Part shown: piece by piece, positions 1-11,245 of the stretch
How the letters are laid out: each line of letters begins with the position of its first letter
Position numbering within the stretch: the first letter of the stretch is position 1
Source of the DNA: Stictocephala bisonia
Taxonomy: Eukaryota > Arthropoda > Insecta > Hemiptera > Membracidae
NCBI GenBank assembly: GCA_035578905.1
Contig: JAQJVL010000160.1
Coordinates: forward strand, 1,649,560-1,713,559
Length of the DNA stretch: 64,000 bases
Direction of reading: 5' to 3'
Notes under the pieces: generated by a model
What the model was told of the DNA's origin: nothing
What the model saw: the letters and a program-made list of their open reading frames with translations, nothing else
Databases searched by the model: none
Made by a program: the position numbers and the translations under genes

Positions 1-340
1 GGGATCAGCTGTGCCGCTGGCCCATCTCAGAAGACTCATTTTCAATGGTTTATACTGACACAGAAGTATGGCGTTCATAAAGTACAAATTTATCGAGGTA
101 TATCTTTTATTGCAATGTACGATAATCAGAGATCAGCTATGCTGCTGGCACATCTCAAAAGACCTATTTGAAATGGTTTATATTGACGAACAAGTATTTT
201 TTCATAAAATGTAGGGTCATGACCGTCTCTATCGATGTCAGTCCTATATTGCAATATACAGTGCTCTAGGGATCAGTTGTGCTACTGGTCCATCTCAGAG
301 GACTCATTTTTATTGGTTTATATTAACAAAGATGTTCAGT
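1..340. repeat. degenerate tandem repeat, ~130-140 bp units
   Basis: A segment beginning GATCAGCTGTGCCGCTGG recurs in diverged form near positions 3, 131 and 271, each followed by a CATCTCA(G/A)AAGAC-like stretch and a TGGTTTATAYTRAC-like stretch. Units are about 128-140 bp. The array probably starts left of the window and fades out to the right. The short open frame over 235-477 falls on this repeat and has no recognisable domain, so I do not call it a gene. Confidence 0.7.
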
Positions 341-480
341 TTCAGGCAAAACTAGACTATTTACGTTATATATATACTTGCAGTGTAATTGTAAGTTTAC
401 TATTTAGTTGTTGTTTGACAGTGTATACGAATATTTACACTTCCTTATTTATAAGTTTTAATTACTTTTTTGCCTAAAAA

Positions 481-907
481 CACTTTAAAATCATTTAAAA
501 TGACATGATGTCAAGAGCAAATATTTGTATTACTCTTACTCCATTTTGTTTTCTACATTTCCAAAAAATTTTTATAATCCATTTCAGAACGTCATCAATT
601 TCGTTTAATTTATACAATAAACTTTTGAAATTTTCATTAGTTGAACTATTAAAATATAAATAAACAATAAATATCACCTGTACCTATAACTTAACTTTCT
701 TTTCATTCTAAGCATACACAGTAAGAACCCACATTTTATTACGTGTGACATAACTAAGAAGTCGAATATGAAAGATGTTTATTTTATGTAATATTTAAAT
801 AAAAAGTACCTAAGGAAATATATTGTATATCGTGTGCTAATACTTGAAGAAATTAATTAATCCATTGGTTTGTATCTTATAAGGCCAAAGTATAATGGAG
901 TATCAGA
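481..907. other. AT-rich stretch, nothing recognised
   Basis: Low-complexity, AT-rich sequence. I see no coding region, RNA gene or repeat structure that I can support. Confidence 0.5.
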
Positions 908-1277
908 TGAGGAAGACAAAGGCTGTTGGACATTTGTCATCATTACATGAAACATACCAATCACGACGTTTCGATTTAGTTAATCCCAAACCTTTTTCAA
1001 GCGCTAAAAACTAAATAACATCTAAAGAAACGTATTCTAAAATTATGTTCTTAATCTAATACACTTATCTAGACTAATTACCCACATTTTAACTTAAAAC
1101 CAAGAATTGGGCACATTAAATGAACTTGTACTAAATACATATAAAAAACACTAATTGAGTAAATTAATATTTCATATTTAGCACTTGAAAAAGACTTAGG
1201 TTTTACCTAATCGAAACGTCGTGATTGGTATTTTTCAAGTATTTCTGGCAAATGTCCAACAACCTTTGTCTTCCTCA
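908..1277. repeat. fold-back element with decayed hammerhead-like motifs
   Basis: Two diverged inverted arms (about 908-1010 and 1175-1277) share the blocks GAGGAAGACAAAGG, TTGGACATTTG and ATACCAATCACGACGTTTCG (written for the left arm). On the plus strand the right arm reads GCAC-TTGAAAA, a hairpin (TTAGGT/ACCTAA plus flanking pairs), then GAAACGTC and GTG. This is the layout of a type I hammerhead ribozyme: CAC can pair with GTG as helix I, but the CUGANGA box is changed at two positions. The left arm carries a similar copy on the minus strand. It resembles the terminal repeats of Penelope-like elements, but no protein is present. Confidence 0.6.
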
Positions 1278-1339
1278 GCCAAAATATAGGTTAGAGTTAC
1301 AGTTTTTTTTAATTAGCGTAATACGTGTTGGTACACATA

Positions 1340-1485
1340 CAGTACAAGTAAACGTCACACAACACAAGTTTATTACAATACAAGTACAAAATGCACAAAC
1401 TTGTACGTACTTGTATTGTAATATATTTGTGCATTTTGTGCTTATATTGTAATAAATTTGTGTTGTGTGACGTTTACTTGTACTG
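1340..1485. repeat. near-perfect 60-bp palindrome
   Basis: Arms 1340-1399 and 1426-1485 are inverted copies matching at 57 of 60 positions by eye, around a 26-nt spacer. The arms end in CAGTACAAGTAAACGTC and its complement. Overlapping open frames on both strands here are a by-product of the palindrome. It may be a short fold-back transposable element. No target duplication was identified. Confidence 0.88.
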
Positions 1486-2139
1486 ATACAGTTTTTGTAC
1501 ATAGTAAATACAAATTTATTTATATTTTAAATACTAATATAATAAACAGCAATTATGTATATATACTGTACGTAATGTTTGTTATGTGTTTTAGAAACAG
1601 CGTATGTAAACTATATAATTATTATAATGATAATTTTTATTTAAACTATAGCAAAAGTGATATATTTTCACAAAATTATTCCAAAAAGTTAAGTATCTTC
1701 AACTAGCCCTGCTATACTTCTAAATACCTGTAAACTCCCAGAGAACCATCTTGCACTGATAGCACTATATGACTACATGACTAATTATTTGGATATCTTC
1801 TCCACAGTCAGCTTGAGTGAAACCTTTTTAAATTTCCAGTAGTTAAATGCGTGACATTGTATCCTCAAAACTTTAACTCCTTTGCCACTTGCGTGGATGT
1901 GGAAGTGCTGCTCTAACAATTTACAAACTACTAAAACAAGAAGGTTTCTCGTATATAAGGGGGGAAGGAACTGGATCTTGAATGGTTTTGCCTCAAAATG
2001 TATACTATATTTTTATTTTATTTCCTAATACAGGATACTATATTTAAATATATTTAGTAAACAAAACGTATACATTGTGATAATAATGAAAAATACGCTT
2101 TAGAGTGTCACTATATTCAACTATCAGTGGAATTGTAGA
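1486..2139. other. AT-rich stretch, nothing recognised
   Basis: AT-rich sequence between the palindrome and the satellite. The open frame at 1458-1706 starts inside the palindrome, is of low complexity and has no recognisable motif. Confidence 0.5.
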
Positions 2140-5100
2140 ACATATATATTGATCCACTGGAGATGCACGTTGGACTGAACTAACCAATCACAGAGGGGAT
2201 TTATTATTCAGTATTAACGGTAGCTCAACTTGTTGATCCCATATTTGCATGTGATCAGTAATTGAGCTACATGTCAGTAACACACAGATGTCTACATTAT
2301 AACTTTGTATCCCTTGGGGGTGAACATTGGACTGAACTAACCAATCAGAGAATGGATTTATTATTCAGTATTACCTGTAGCTCAACTTGGTGATTCTATA
2401 TTTGCACGTGATCAGTAATTGAGCTACATGTCAGTAACACACAGATGTCTACATTATGACTGTGTATCCCTTGGGGTGAACATTGGACTGAACTAACCAA
2501 TCAGAGAATGGATTTATTATTCAGTATGAGCGGTAGCTCAACTTGTTGATCCCATATTTGCACGTGATCAGTCATTGAGCTACATGTCAGTAACACACAG
2601 ATGTCTACATTATAACTTTGTATCACTTGGGGGTGAACATTGGACTGAACTAACCAATCAGAGAATGGATTTATTATTCAGTATTACCTGTAGCTCAACT
2701 TGGTGATTCTATATTTGCACGTGATCAGTCATTGAGCCACATGTCAGTAACACACAGATGTCTACATTATAACTTTGTATCCCTTGGGGGTGAACATTGG
2801 ACTGAACTAACCAATCAGAGAATGGATTTATTATCCAGTATTAACAGTAGCTCAACTTGTTGATCCCATATTTGCACGTGATCAGTCATTGAGCTACATG
2901 TCAGTAACACACAGATGTCTATATTATAACTTTGTATCCCTTGGGGTGAACATTGGACTGAACTATGAACTAACCAATCAGAGAAAGGATTTATTATTCA
3001 GTATTAACGGTAGCTCAACTTGTTGATCCCATATTTGCACGTGATCAGTCATTGAGCCACATGTCAGTAACACACAGATGTCTACATTATAACTTTGTAT
3101 CCCTTGGGGTGAACATTGGACTGAACTATGAACTAACCAATCAGAGAAAGGATTTATTATTCAGTATTAACGGTAGCTCAACTTGTTGATCCCATATTTG
3201 CACGTGATCAGTCATTGAGCTACATGTCAGCAACACACAGTTATGTTAACATTGTGAATGTGAATCCCTTGGGGATGAACATTGGACTGAACTAACCAAT
3301 CAGAGAATGGATTTATTATTCAGTATTACCTGTAGCTCAACTTGGTGATTCTATATTTGCACGTGATCAGTAATTGAGCTACATGTCAGTAACACACAGA
3401 TGTCTACATTATGACTGTGTATCCCTTGGGGGTGAACATTGGACTGAACTAACCAATCAGAGAATGGATTTATTATTCAGTATTACCTGTAGCTCAACTT
3501 GGTGATTCTATATTTGCACGTGATCAGTCATTGAGCTACATGTCAGTAACACACAGATGTCTACATTATGACTGTGTATCCCTTGGGGGTGAACATTGGA
3601 CTGAACTAACCAATCAGAGAATGGATTTATTATTCAGTATTACCTGTAGCTCAACTTGGTGATTCTATATTTGCACGTGATCAGTAATTGAGCTACATGT
3701 CAGTAACACACAGTTATGTTAACATTATGACTGTGTATCCCTTGGGGGTGAACATTGGACTGAACTTACCAATCAGAGAATGGATTTACTATTCAGTATT
3801 ACCTGTAGCTCAACTTGGTGATTCTATATTTGCACGTGATCAGTAATTGAGCTACATGTCAGTAACACACAGTTATGTTAACATTATGACTGTGTATCCC
3901 TTGGGGGTGAACATTGGACTGAACTAACCAATCAGAGAATGGATTTATTATTCAGTATTACCTGTAGCTCAACTTGGTGATTCTATATTTGCACGTGATC
4001 AGTCATTGAGCTACATGTCAGTAACACACAGATGTCTACATTATGACTGTGTATCCCTTGGGGGTGAACATTGGACTGAACTAACCAATCAGAGAATGGA
4101 TTTATTATTCAGTATTACCTGTTGCTCAACTTGGTGATTCTATATTTGCACGTGATCAGTCATTGAGCCACATGTCAGTAACACACAGATGTCTACATTA
4201 TAACTTTGTATCCCTTGGGGGTAAACATTGGACTGAACTAACCAATCAGAGAATGGATTTATTATTCAGTATTACCTGTAGCTCAACTTGGTGATTCTAT
4301 ATTTGCACGTGATCAGTCATTGAGCCACATGTCAGTAACACACAGATGTCTATATTATAACTTTGTATCCCTTGGGAGTGAACATTGGACTGAACTAACC
4401 AATCAGAGAATGGATTTATTATTCAGTATTAACAGTACCTCAACTTGTTGATCCCATATTTGCACGTGATCAGTCATTGAGCTACATGTCAGTAACACAC
4501 AGATGTCTACATTATAACTTTGTATCCCTTGGGAGTGAACATTGGACTGAACTAACCAATCAGAGAATGGATTTATTATTCAGTATTAACAGTAGCTCAA
4601 CTTGTTGATCCCATATTTGCACGTGATCAGTCATTGAGCCACATGTCAGTAACACACAGATGTCTATATTATAACTTTGTATCCCTTGGGGGTGAACATT
4701 GGACTGAACTAACCAATCAGAGAATGGATTTATTATTCAGTATTAACAGTAGCTCAACTTGTTGATCCCATATTTGCACGTGATCAGTCATTGAGCTACA
4801 TGTCAGTAACACACAGATGTCTATATTATAACGTTGTATCCCTTGGGGGTGAACATTGGACTGAACTAACCAATCAGAGAATGGATTTATTATTCAGTAT
4901 TACCTGTAGCTCAACTTGGTGATTCTATATTTGCACGTGATCAGTCATTGAGCTACATGTCAGTAACACACAGATGTCTATATTATAACTTTGTATCCCT
5001 TGGGGGTGAACATTGGACTGAACTAACCAATCAGAGAATGGATTTATTATTCAGTATTACCTGTAGCTCAACTTGGTGATTCTATATTTGCACGTGATCA

Positions 5101-8100
5101 GTAATTGAGCTACATGTCAGTAACACACAGTTATGTTAACATTATGACTGTGTATCCCTTGGGGGTGAACATTGGACTGAACTAACCAATCAGAGAATGG
5201 ATTTATTATTCAGTATTACCTGTAGCTCAACTTGGTGATTCCATATTTGCACGTGATCAGTCATTAAGCTACATGTCAGTAACACACAGATGTCTACATT
5301 ATGACTGTGTATCCCTTGGGGGTGAACATTGTACTGAACTAACCAATCAGAGAATGGATTTATTATTCAGTATTACCTGTTGCTCAACTTGGTGATTCTA
5401 TATTTGCACGTGATCAGTCATTGAGCCACATGTCAGTAACACACAGATGTCTACATTATAACTTTGTATCCCTTGGGGGTGAACATTGGACTGAACTAAC
5501 CAATCAGAGAATGGATTTATTATTCAGTATTACCTGTAGCTCAACTTGGTGATTCTATATTTGCACGTGATCAGTCATTGAGCCACATGTCAGTAACACA
5601 CAGATGTCTATATTATAACTTTGTATCCCATGGGGGTGAACATTGGACTGAACTAACCAATCAGAGAATGGATTTATTATTCAGTATTACCTGTAGCTCA
5701 ACTTGTTGATCCCATATTTGCACGTGATCAGTCATTGAGCTACATGTCAGTAACACACAGATGTCTACATTATAACTTTGTATCCCTTGGGAGTGAACAT
5801 TGGACTGAACTAACCAATCAGAGAATGGATTTATTATTCAGTATTAACAGTAGCTCAACTTGTTGATCCCATATTTGCACGTGATCAGTCATTGAGCTAC
5901 ATGTCAGTAACACACAGATGTCTACATTATAACTTTGTATCCCTTGGGAGTGAACATTGGACCGAACTAACCAATCAGAGAATGGATTTATTATTCAGTA
6001 TTAACAGTAGCTCAACTTGTTGATCCCATATTTGCACGTGATCAGTCATTGAGCCACATGTCAGTAACACACAGATGTCTATATTATAACTTTGTATCCC
6101 TTGGGGGTGAACATTGGACTGAACTAACCAATCAGAGAATGGATTTATTATTCAGTATTAACAGTAGCTCAACTTGTTGATCCCATATTTGCACGTGATC
6201 AGTCATTGAGCCACATGTCAGTAACACACAGATGTCTATATTATAACTTTGTATCCCTTGGGAGTGAACATTGGACTGAACTAACCAATCAGAGAATGGA
6301 TTTATTATTCAGTATTAACAGTAGCTCAACTTGTTGATCCCATATTTGCACGTGATCAGTCATTGAGCTACATGTCAATAACACACAGATGTCTATATTA
6401 TAACTTTGTATCCCTTGGGGGTGAACATTGGACTGAACTAACCAATCAGAGAATGGATTTATTATTCAGTATTACCTGTAGCTCAACTTGGTGATTCTAT
6501 ATTTGCACGTGATCAGTCATTGAGCTACATGTCAGTAACACACAGATGTCTATATTAAAACTTTGTATCCCTTGGGGGTGAACATTGGACTGAACTAACC
6601 AATCAGAGAATGGATTTATTATTCAGTATTACCTGTAGCTCAACTTGGTGATTCTATATTTGCACGTGATCAGTAATTGAGCTACATGTCAGTAACACAC
6701 AGTTATGTTAACATTATGACTGTGTATCCCTTGGGGGTGAACATTGGACTGAACTAACCAATCAGAGAATGGATTTATTATTCAGTATTACCTGTAGCTC
6801 AACTTGGTGATTCCATATTTGCACGTGATCAGTCATTGAGCTACATGTCAGTAACACACAGATGTCTACATTATGACTGTGTATCCCTTGGGGGTGAACA
6901 TTGTACTGAACTAACCAATCAGAGAATGGATTTATTATTCAGTATTACCTGTTGCTCAACTTGGTGATTCTATATTTGCACGTGATCAGTCATTGAGCCA
7001 CATGTCAGTAACACACAGATGTCTACATTATAACTTTGTATCCCTTGGGGGTGAACATTGGACTGAACTAACCAATCAGAGAATGGATTTATTATTCAGT
7101 ATTACCTGTAGCTCAACTTGGTGATTCTATATTTGCACGTGATCAGTCATTGAGCCACATGTCAGTAACACACAGATGTCTATATTATAACTTTGTATCC
7201 CTTGGGGGTGAACATTGGACTGAACTAACCAATCAGAGAATGGATTTATTATTCAGTATTACCTGTAGCTCAACTTGTTGATCCCATATTTGCACGTGAT
7301 CAGTCATTGAGCTACATGTCAGTAACACACAGATGTCCACATTGTAACTTTGTATCCCTTGGGAGTGAACATTGGACTGAACTAACCAATCAGAGAATGG
7401 ATTTATTATTCAGTATTAACAGTAGCTCAACTTGTTGATCCCATATTTGCACGTGATCAGTCATTGAGCTACATGTCAATAACACACAGATGTCTACATT
7501 ATAACTTTGTATCCCTTGGGAGTGAACATTGGACTGAACTAACCAATCAGAGAATGGATTTATTATTCAGTATTACCTGTAGCTCAACTTGGTGATCCCA
7601 TATTTGCACGTGATCAGTCATTGAGCCACATGTCAGTAACACACAGATGTCTATATTATAACTTTGTATCCCTTGGGGGTGAACATTGGACTGAACTAAC
7701 CAATCAGAGAATGGATTTATTATTCAGTATTAACAGTAGATCAACTTGTTGATCCCATATTTGCACGTGATCAGTCATTGAGCTACATGTCAATAACACA
7801 CAGATGTCTATATTATAACTTTGTATCCCTTGGGGGTGAACATTGGACTGAACTAACCAATCAGAGAATGGATTTATTATTCAGTATTACCTGTAGCTCA
7901 ACTTGGTGATTCTATATTTGCACGTGATCAGTCATTGAGCTACATGTCAGTAACACACAGATGTCTATATTAAAACTTTGTATCCCTTGGGGGTGAACAT
8001 TGGACTGAACTAACCAATCAGAGAATGGATTTATTATTCAGTATTACCTGTAGCTCAACTTGGTGATTCTATATTTGCACGTGATCAGTAATTGAGCTAC

Positions 8101-9690
8101 ATGTCAGTAACACACAGTTATGTTAACATTATGACTGTGTATCCCTTGGGGGTGAACATTGGACTGAACTAACCAATCAGAGAATGGATTTATTATTCAG
8201 TATTACCTGTAGCTCAACTTGGTGATTCCATATTTGCACGTGATCAGTCATTGAGCTACATGTCAGTAACACACAGATGTCTACATTATGACTGTGTATC
8301 CCTTGGGGGTGAACATTGTACTGAACTAACCAATCAGAGAATGGATTTATTATTCAGTATTACCTGTTGCTCAACTTGGTGATTCTATATTTGCACGTGA
8401 TCAGTCATTGAGCCACATGTCAGTAACACACAGATGTCTACATTATAACTTTGTATCCCTTGGGGGTGAACATTGGACTGAACTAACCAATCAGAGAATG
8501 GATTTATTATTCAGTATTACCTGTAGCTCAACTTGGTGATTCTATATTTGCACGTGATCAGTCATTGAGCCACATGTCAGTAACACACAGATGTCTATAT
8601 TATAACTTTGTATCCCTTGGGGGTGAACATTGGACTGAACTAACCAATCAGAGAATGGATTTATTATTCAGTATTACCTGTAGCTCAACTTGTTGATCCC
8701 ATATTTGCACGTGATCAGTCATTGAGCTACATGTCAGTAACACACAGATGTCTACATTGTAACTTTGTATCCCTTGGGAGTGAACATTGGACTGAACTAA
8801 CCAATCAGAGAATGGATTTATTATTCAGTATTAACAGTAGCTCAACTTGTTGATCCCATATTTGCACGTGATCAGTCATTGAGCTACATGTCAGTAACAC
8901 ACAGATGTCTACATTATAACTTTGTATCCCTTGGGAGTGAACATTGGACTGAACTAACCAATCAGAGAATGGATTTATTATTCAGTATTACCTGTAGCTC
9001 AACTTGGTGATTCTATATTTGCACGTGATCAGTCATTGAGCCACATGTCAGTAACACACAGATGTCTATATTATAACTTTGTATCCCTTGGGGGTGAACA
9101 TTGGACTGAACTAACCAATCAGAGAATGGATTTATTATTCAGTATTAACAGTAGCTCAACTTGTTGATCCCATATTTGCACGTGATCAGTCATTGAGCCA
9201 CATGTCAGTAACACACAGATGTCTATATTATAACTTTGTATCCCTTGGGGGTGAACATTGGACTGAACTAACCAATCAGAGAATGGATTTATTATTCAGT
9301 ATTAACAGTAGCTCAACTTGTTGATCCCATATTTGCACGTGATCAGTCATTGAGCTACATGTCAGTAACACACAGATGTCTATATTATAACTTTGTATCC
9401 CTTGGGGGTGAACATTGGACTGAACTAACCAATCAGAGAATGGATTTATTATTCAGTATTACCTGTAGCTCAACTTGGTGATTCTATATTTGCACGTGAT
9501 CAGTAATTGAGCTACATGTCAGTAACACACAGTTATGTTAACATTATGACTGTGAATCCCTTGGGGGTGAACATGGGACTGAACTAACCAATCAGAGAAT
9601 GGATTTATTATTCAGTATAAAAGGCAGCTCCACTTGATGATCCCATACTTGAACCTGATCAATACTTAGGACATATATCAGAAACAAAGA
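2140..9690. repeat. 157-bp satellite array with higher-order repeats
   Basis: About 48 head-to-tail monomers of 156-157 bp (TGGACTGAACTAACCAATCA starts at 2171, 2328, 2484, 2641, 2798 and so on). Most monomers contain the dyad GTAGCTCAA ... TTGAGCTAC, about 30 nt apart, which could form a hairpin; some variants break it (GAGCCAC). Variant monomers recur at fixed distances. The TTATGTTAACATTATGACTG variant lies at 5131, 6703, 8118 and 9533 (steps 1572, 1415, 1415). A TTGTACTGAAC variant lies near 5330, 6902 and 8317. This shows 10- and 9-monomer higher-order units. Edge monomers at both ends are more diverged, as expected for an array homogenised from within. No coding capacity. Confidence 0.96.
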
Positions 9691-10008
9691 TTTTCACAAT
9701 GGCATCGTTTTTCCTTTTTTAGTATGTTTAGACTTAGTTAACTTATATCATTTATTTTTCTCACTATAGAAATAATTTTAGATTAAGTTTTTAAGCATTT
9801 TGCTTCAAACAATATAATACATGCTTATTTGCATATCACATTACTAAAATCATAATTTCTTTTAAGATATTTTTATCTCGGATAGTAAATTAAGACAAAG
9901 TATCATAAACTCGATACAGGTAATACTCATTTTTGGCCAAGACCGACAGGTATTTTGTAGAGACTCTCTCGAGATGATTTCCATAATAAATTAGTAGAGC
10001 ATTCGTCA
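9691..10008. other. AT-rich stretch, nothing recognised
   Basis: AT-rich sequence after the last decayed satellite monomer. No feature supported. Confidence 0.5.
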
Positions 10009-10009
10009 A

Positions 10010-10046
10010 CATGCTTCGTCACGTATCCTCATATTGACGAAGCATG
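10010..10046. repeat. perfect 12-bp inverted repeat (hairpin)
   Basis: CATGCTTCGTCA (10010-10021) and TGACGAAGCATG (10035-10046) are perfect inverted copies around a 13-nt loop. A second short inverted pair, ACGTATC/GATACGT, overlaps and extends the dyad on the right. Possibly the end of a decayed transposon. Confidence 0.7.
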
Positions 10047-10109
10047 ATTGCGATACGTCAGACTAATGAAGCTGTAAAGAGTAATGAAGATTTTACTGAA
10101 CCAGCTAAA

Positions 10110-10290
10110 ACCAGTGGTAATGGATGGGGGATGGGAGGATTATTAATACTAGGTAAGTGCTGGATGGGCAGGAGGGCTCGCAATACTAGGAAAGGAAAAA
10201 GTGGGGAGGGCTTGTACAGTAAGGTGTGTTGGAGGGGGAAAGATTGAAAACTAACGTATGCTGGATGGAGGGAGGTCTTGCAATTTATCA
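10110..10290 (+). repeat. G-rich degenerate tandem repeat
   Basis: A purine-rich tract with repeated GCTGGATGG(G/A) and GGGCTYGCAATACTAGG-like units and many GGG runs. The overlapping open frames on both strands (10044-10247 and 10058-10291) follow from the repeat and have no recognisable domain. The G runs could support quadruplex formation on the plus strand. Confidence 0.55.
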
Positions 10291-10864
10291 TATTGACTGG
10301 TCACATACTCATATAAATTAAGGTTATAATTTGTTTAATATTGCAGATTAATTCTGGAATGAGTTAGAGTACTCACACAACATGTTTGTGTAAAGTGGTA
10401 TTCAAGAGGGATTTTTATGTTTAGAGTCCTCAATAGTGCTGTTGTTGTAGATTTAATGTAAACAATTGATCTTTTATGATAATACCTGGAGATAAACTTA
10501 CTGATTTAACCATATTAGAAGGATTGCTTGGTGACTACGAAATAACAAGTAAACAGCTTAACATTGTAACTAACTGTTAAATAAGCACAGGAACAGTTAT
10601 TCTCACCCTCCAACTATTTTGACCTTTTTCTTGTACAAAGATTTGTAAAATTTGACCAAACGCAGTGGATATATTAAAATTTTCTCAACAGTATATACCA
10701 TATCCTAGAATTAAAAAAAAAATAAATTGATTAGCACTAAAAATAACATGTCACAGGACATCACTAGCAGGAGTATTAAAGAAGTTTGAAACTAACAGGG
10801 GACAGCGAAAAAGTCCTATTGTTTGATGCATTATTGAGAAAAATCTATAAATTACCTTAAGACG
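10291..10864. other. AT-rich stretch, nothing recognised
   Basis: AT-rich, no gene or repeat structure supported. Confidence 0.5.
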
Positions 10865-11110
10865 TCGAAGATATGACCACTACTGGAGAAGACTTGGGTG
10901 TCCATGTTGTATGATAGTTAGGTGTTGAATGTTGTGTAGAGAAGAGAACAGAGTATCAGGCTTGTTAAACAACTGAAAATGAGACCAATACTGCGTGGTT
11001 CGGGTTCCACGTAAAGCTGTAGGTCACATATTTTCCCTGGCTATTGGGCTATTAATAAATGGAATGAATGATCCCTTCTGAGCTAAGTCGAACTCAATTA
11101 GTTACAAGAC
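10865..11110 (+). repeat. dispersed repeat copy A, SINE-like T-arm motif
   Basis: About 245 bp, clearly homologous to the reverse complement of 30585-30825. Shared blocks include GTTGTGTAG(A/G)GAAGAGAAC, CGTGGTTCGG(G/A)TT and GGGCTATTAATAAAT. The CGTGG-TTCGGGTT-CCACG hairpin resembles a tRNA T arm and the Pol III B box (GGTTCGANTCC), which suggests a tRNA-derived SINE. No clear A box was found. This is a dispersed family in this genome rather than a tRNA gene. Confidence 0.7.
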
Positions 11111-11205
11111 TACACAAGTTATCAATATTCATTCTACACTAAAATAATCATTCATGACTTGTCTTCAAATATGCGCACGCTGTGTTGGCGTATCAAATCT
11201 GAAGA

Positions 11206-11245
11206 GCAAAAAAAAAAAAAAAAAAAAAATAATAATAATAATATA
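11206..11245 (+). repeat. poly(A) followed by (AAT)n microsatellite
   Basis: A run of about 20 A residues followed by several TAA/AAT units. It lies about 100 bp downstream of dispersed repeat A and could be the A-rich tail of a retroposon, though the gap makes this uncertain. Confidence 0.6.

Noticed and set aside
2140..9690. CRISPR-like array
   Set aside because: Repeats are adjacent 157-bp monomers without unique spacers, in an evidently eukaryotic sequence.
10044..10291. Open frames on both strands over a G-rich stretch
   Set aside because: Sense-antisense pair produced by low-complexity G-rich repeat; no domain.
10998..11015. tRNA gene suggested by a T-arm-like hairpin
   Set aside because: No acceptor stem, D arm or anticodon arm could be placed, and the motif recurs in a dispersed repeat family.
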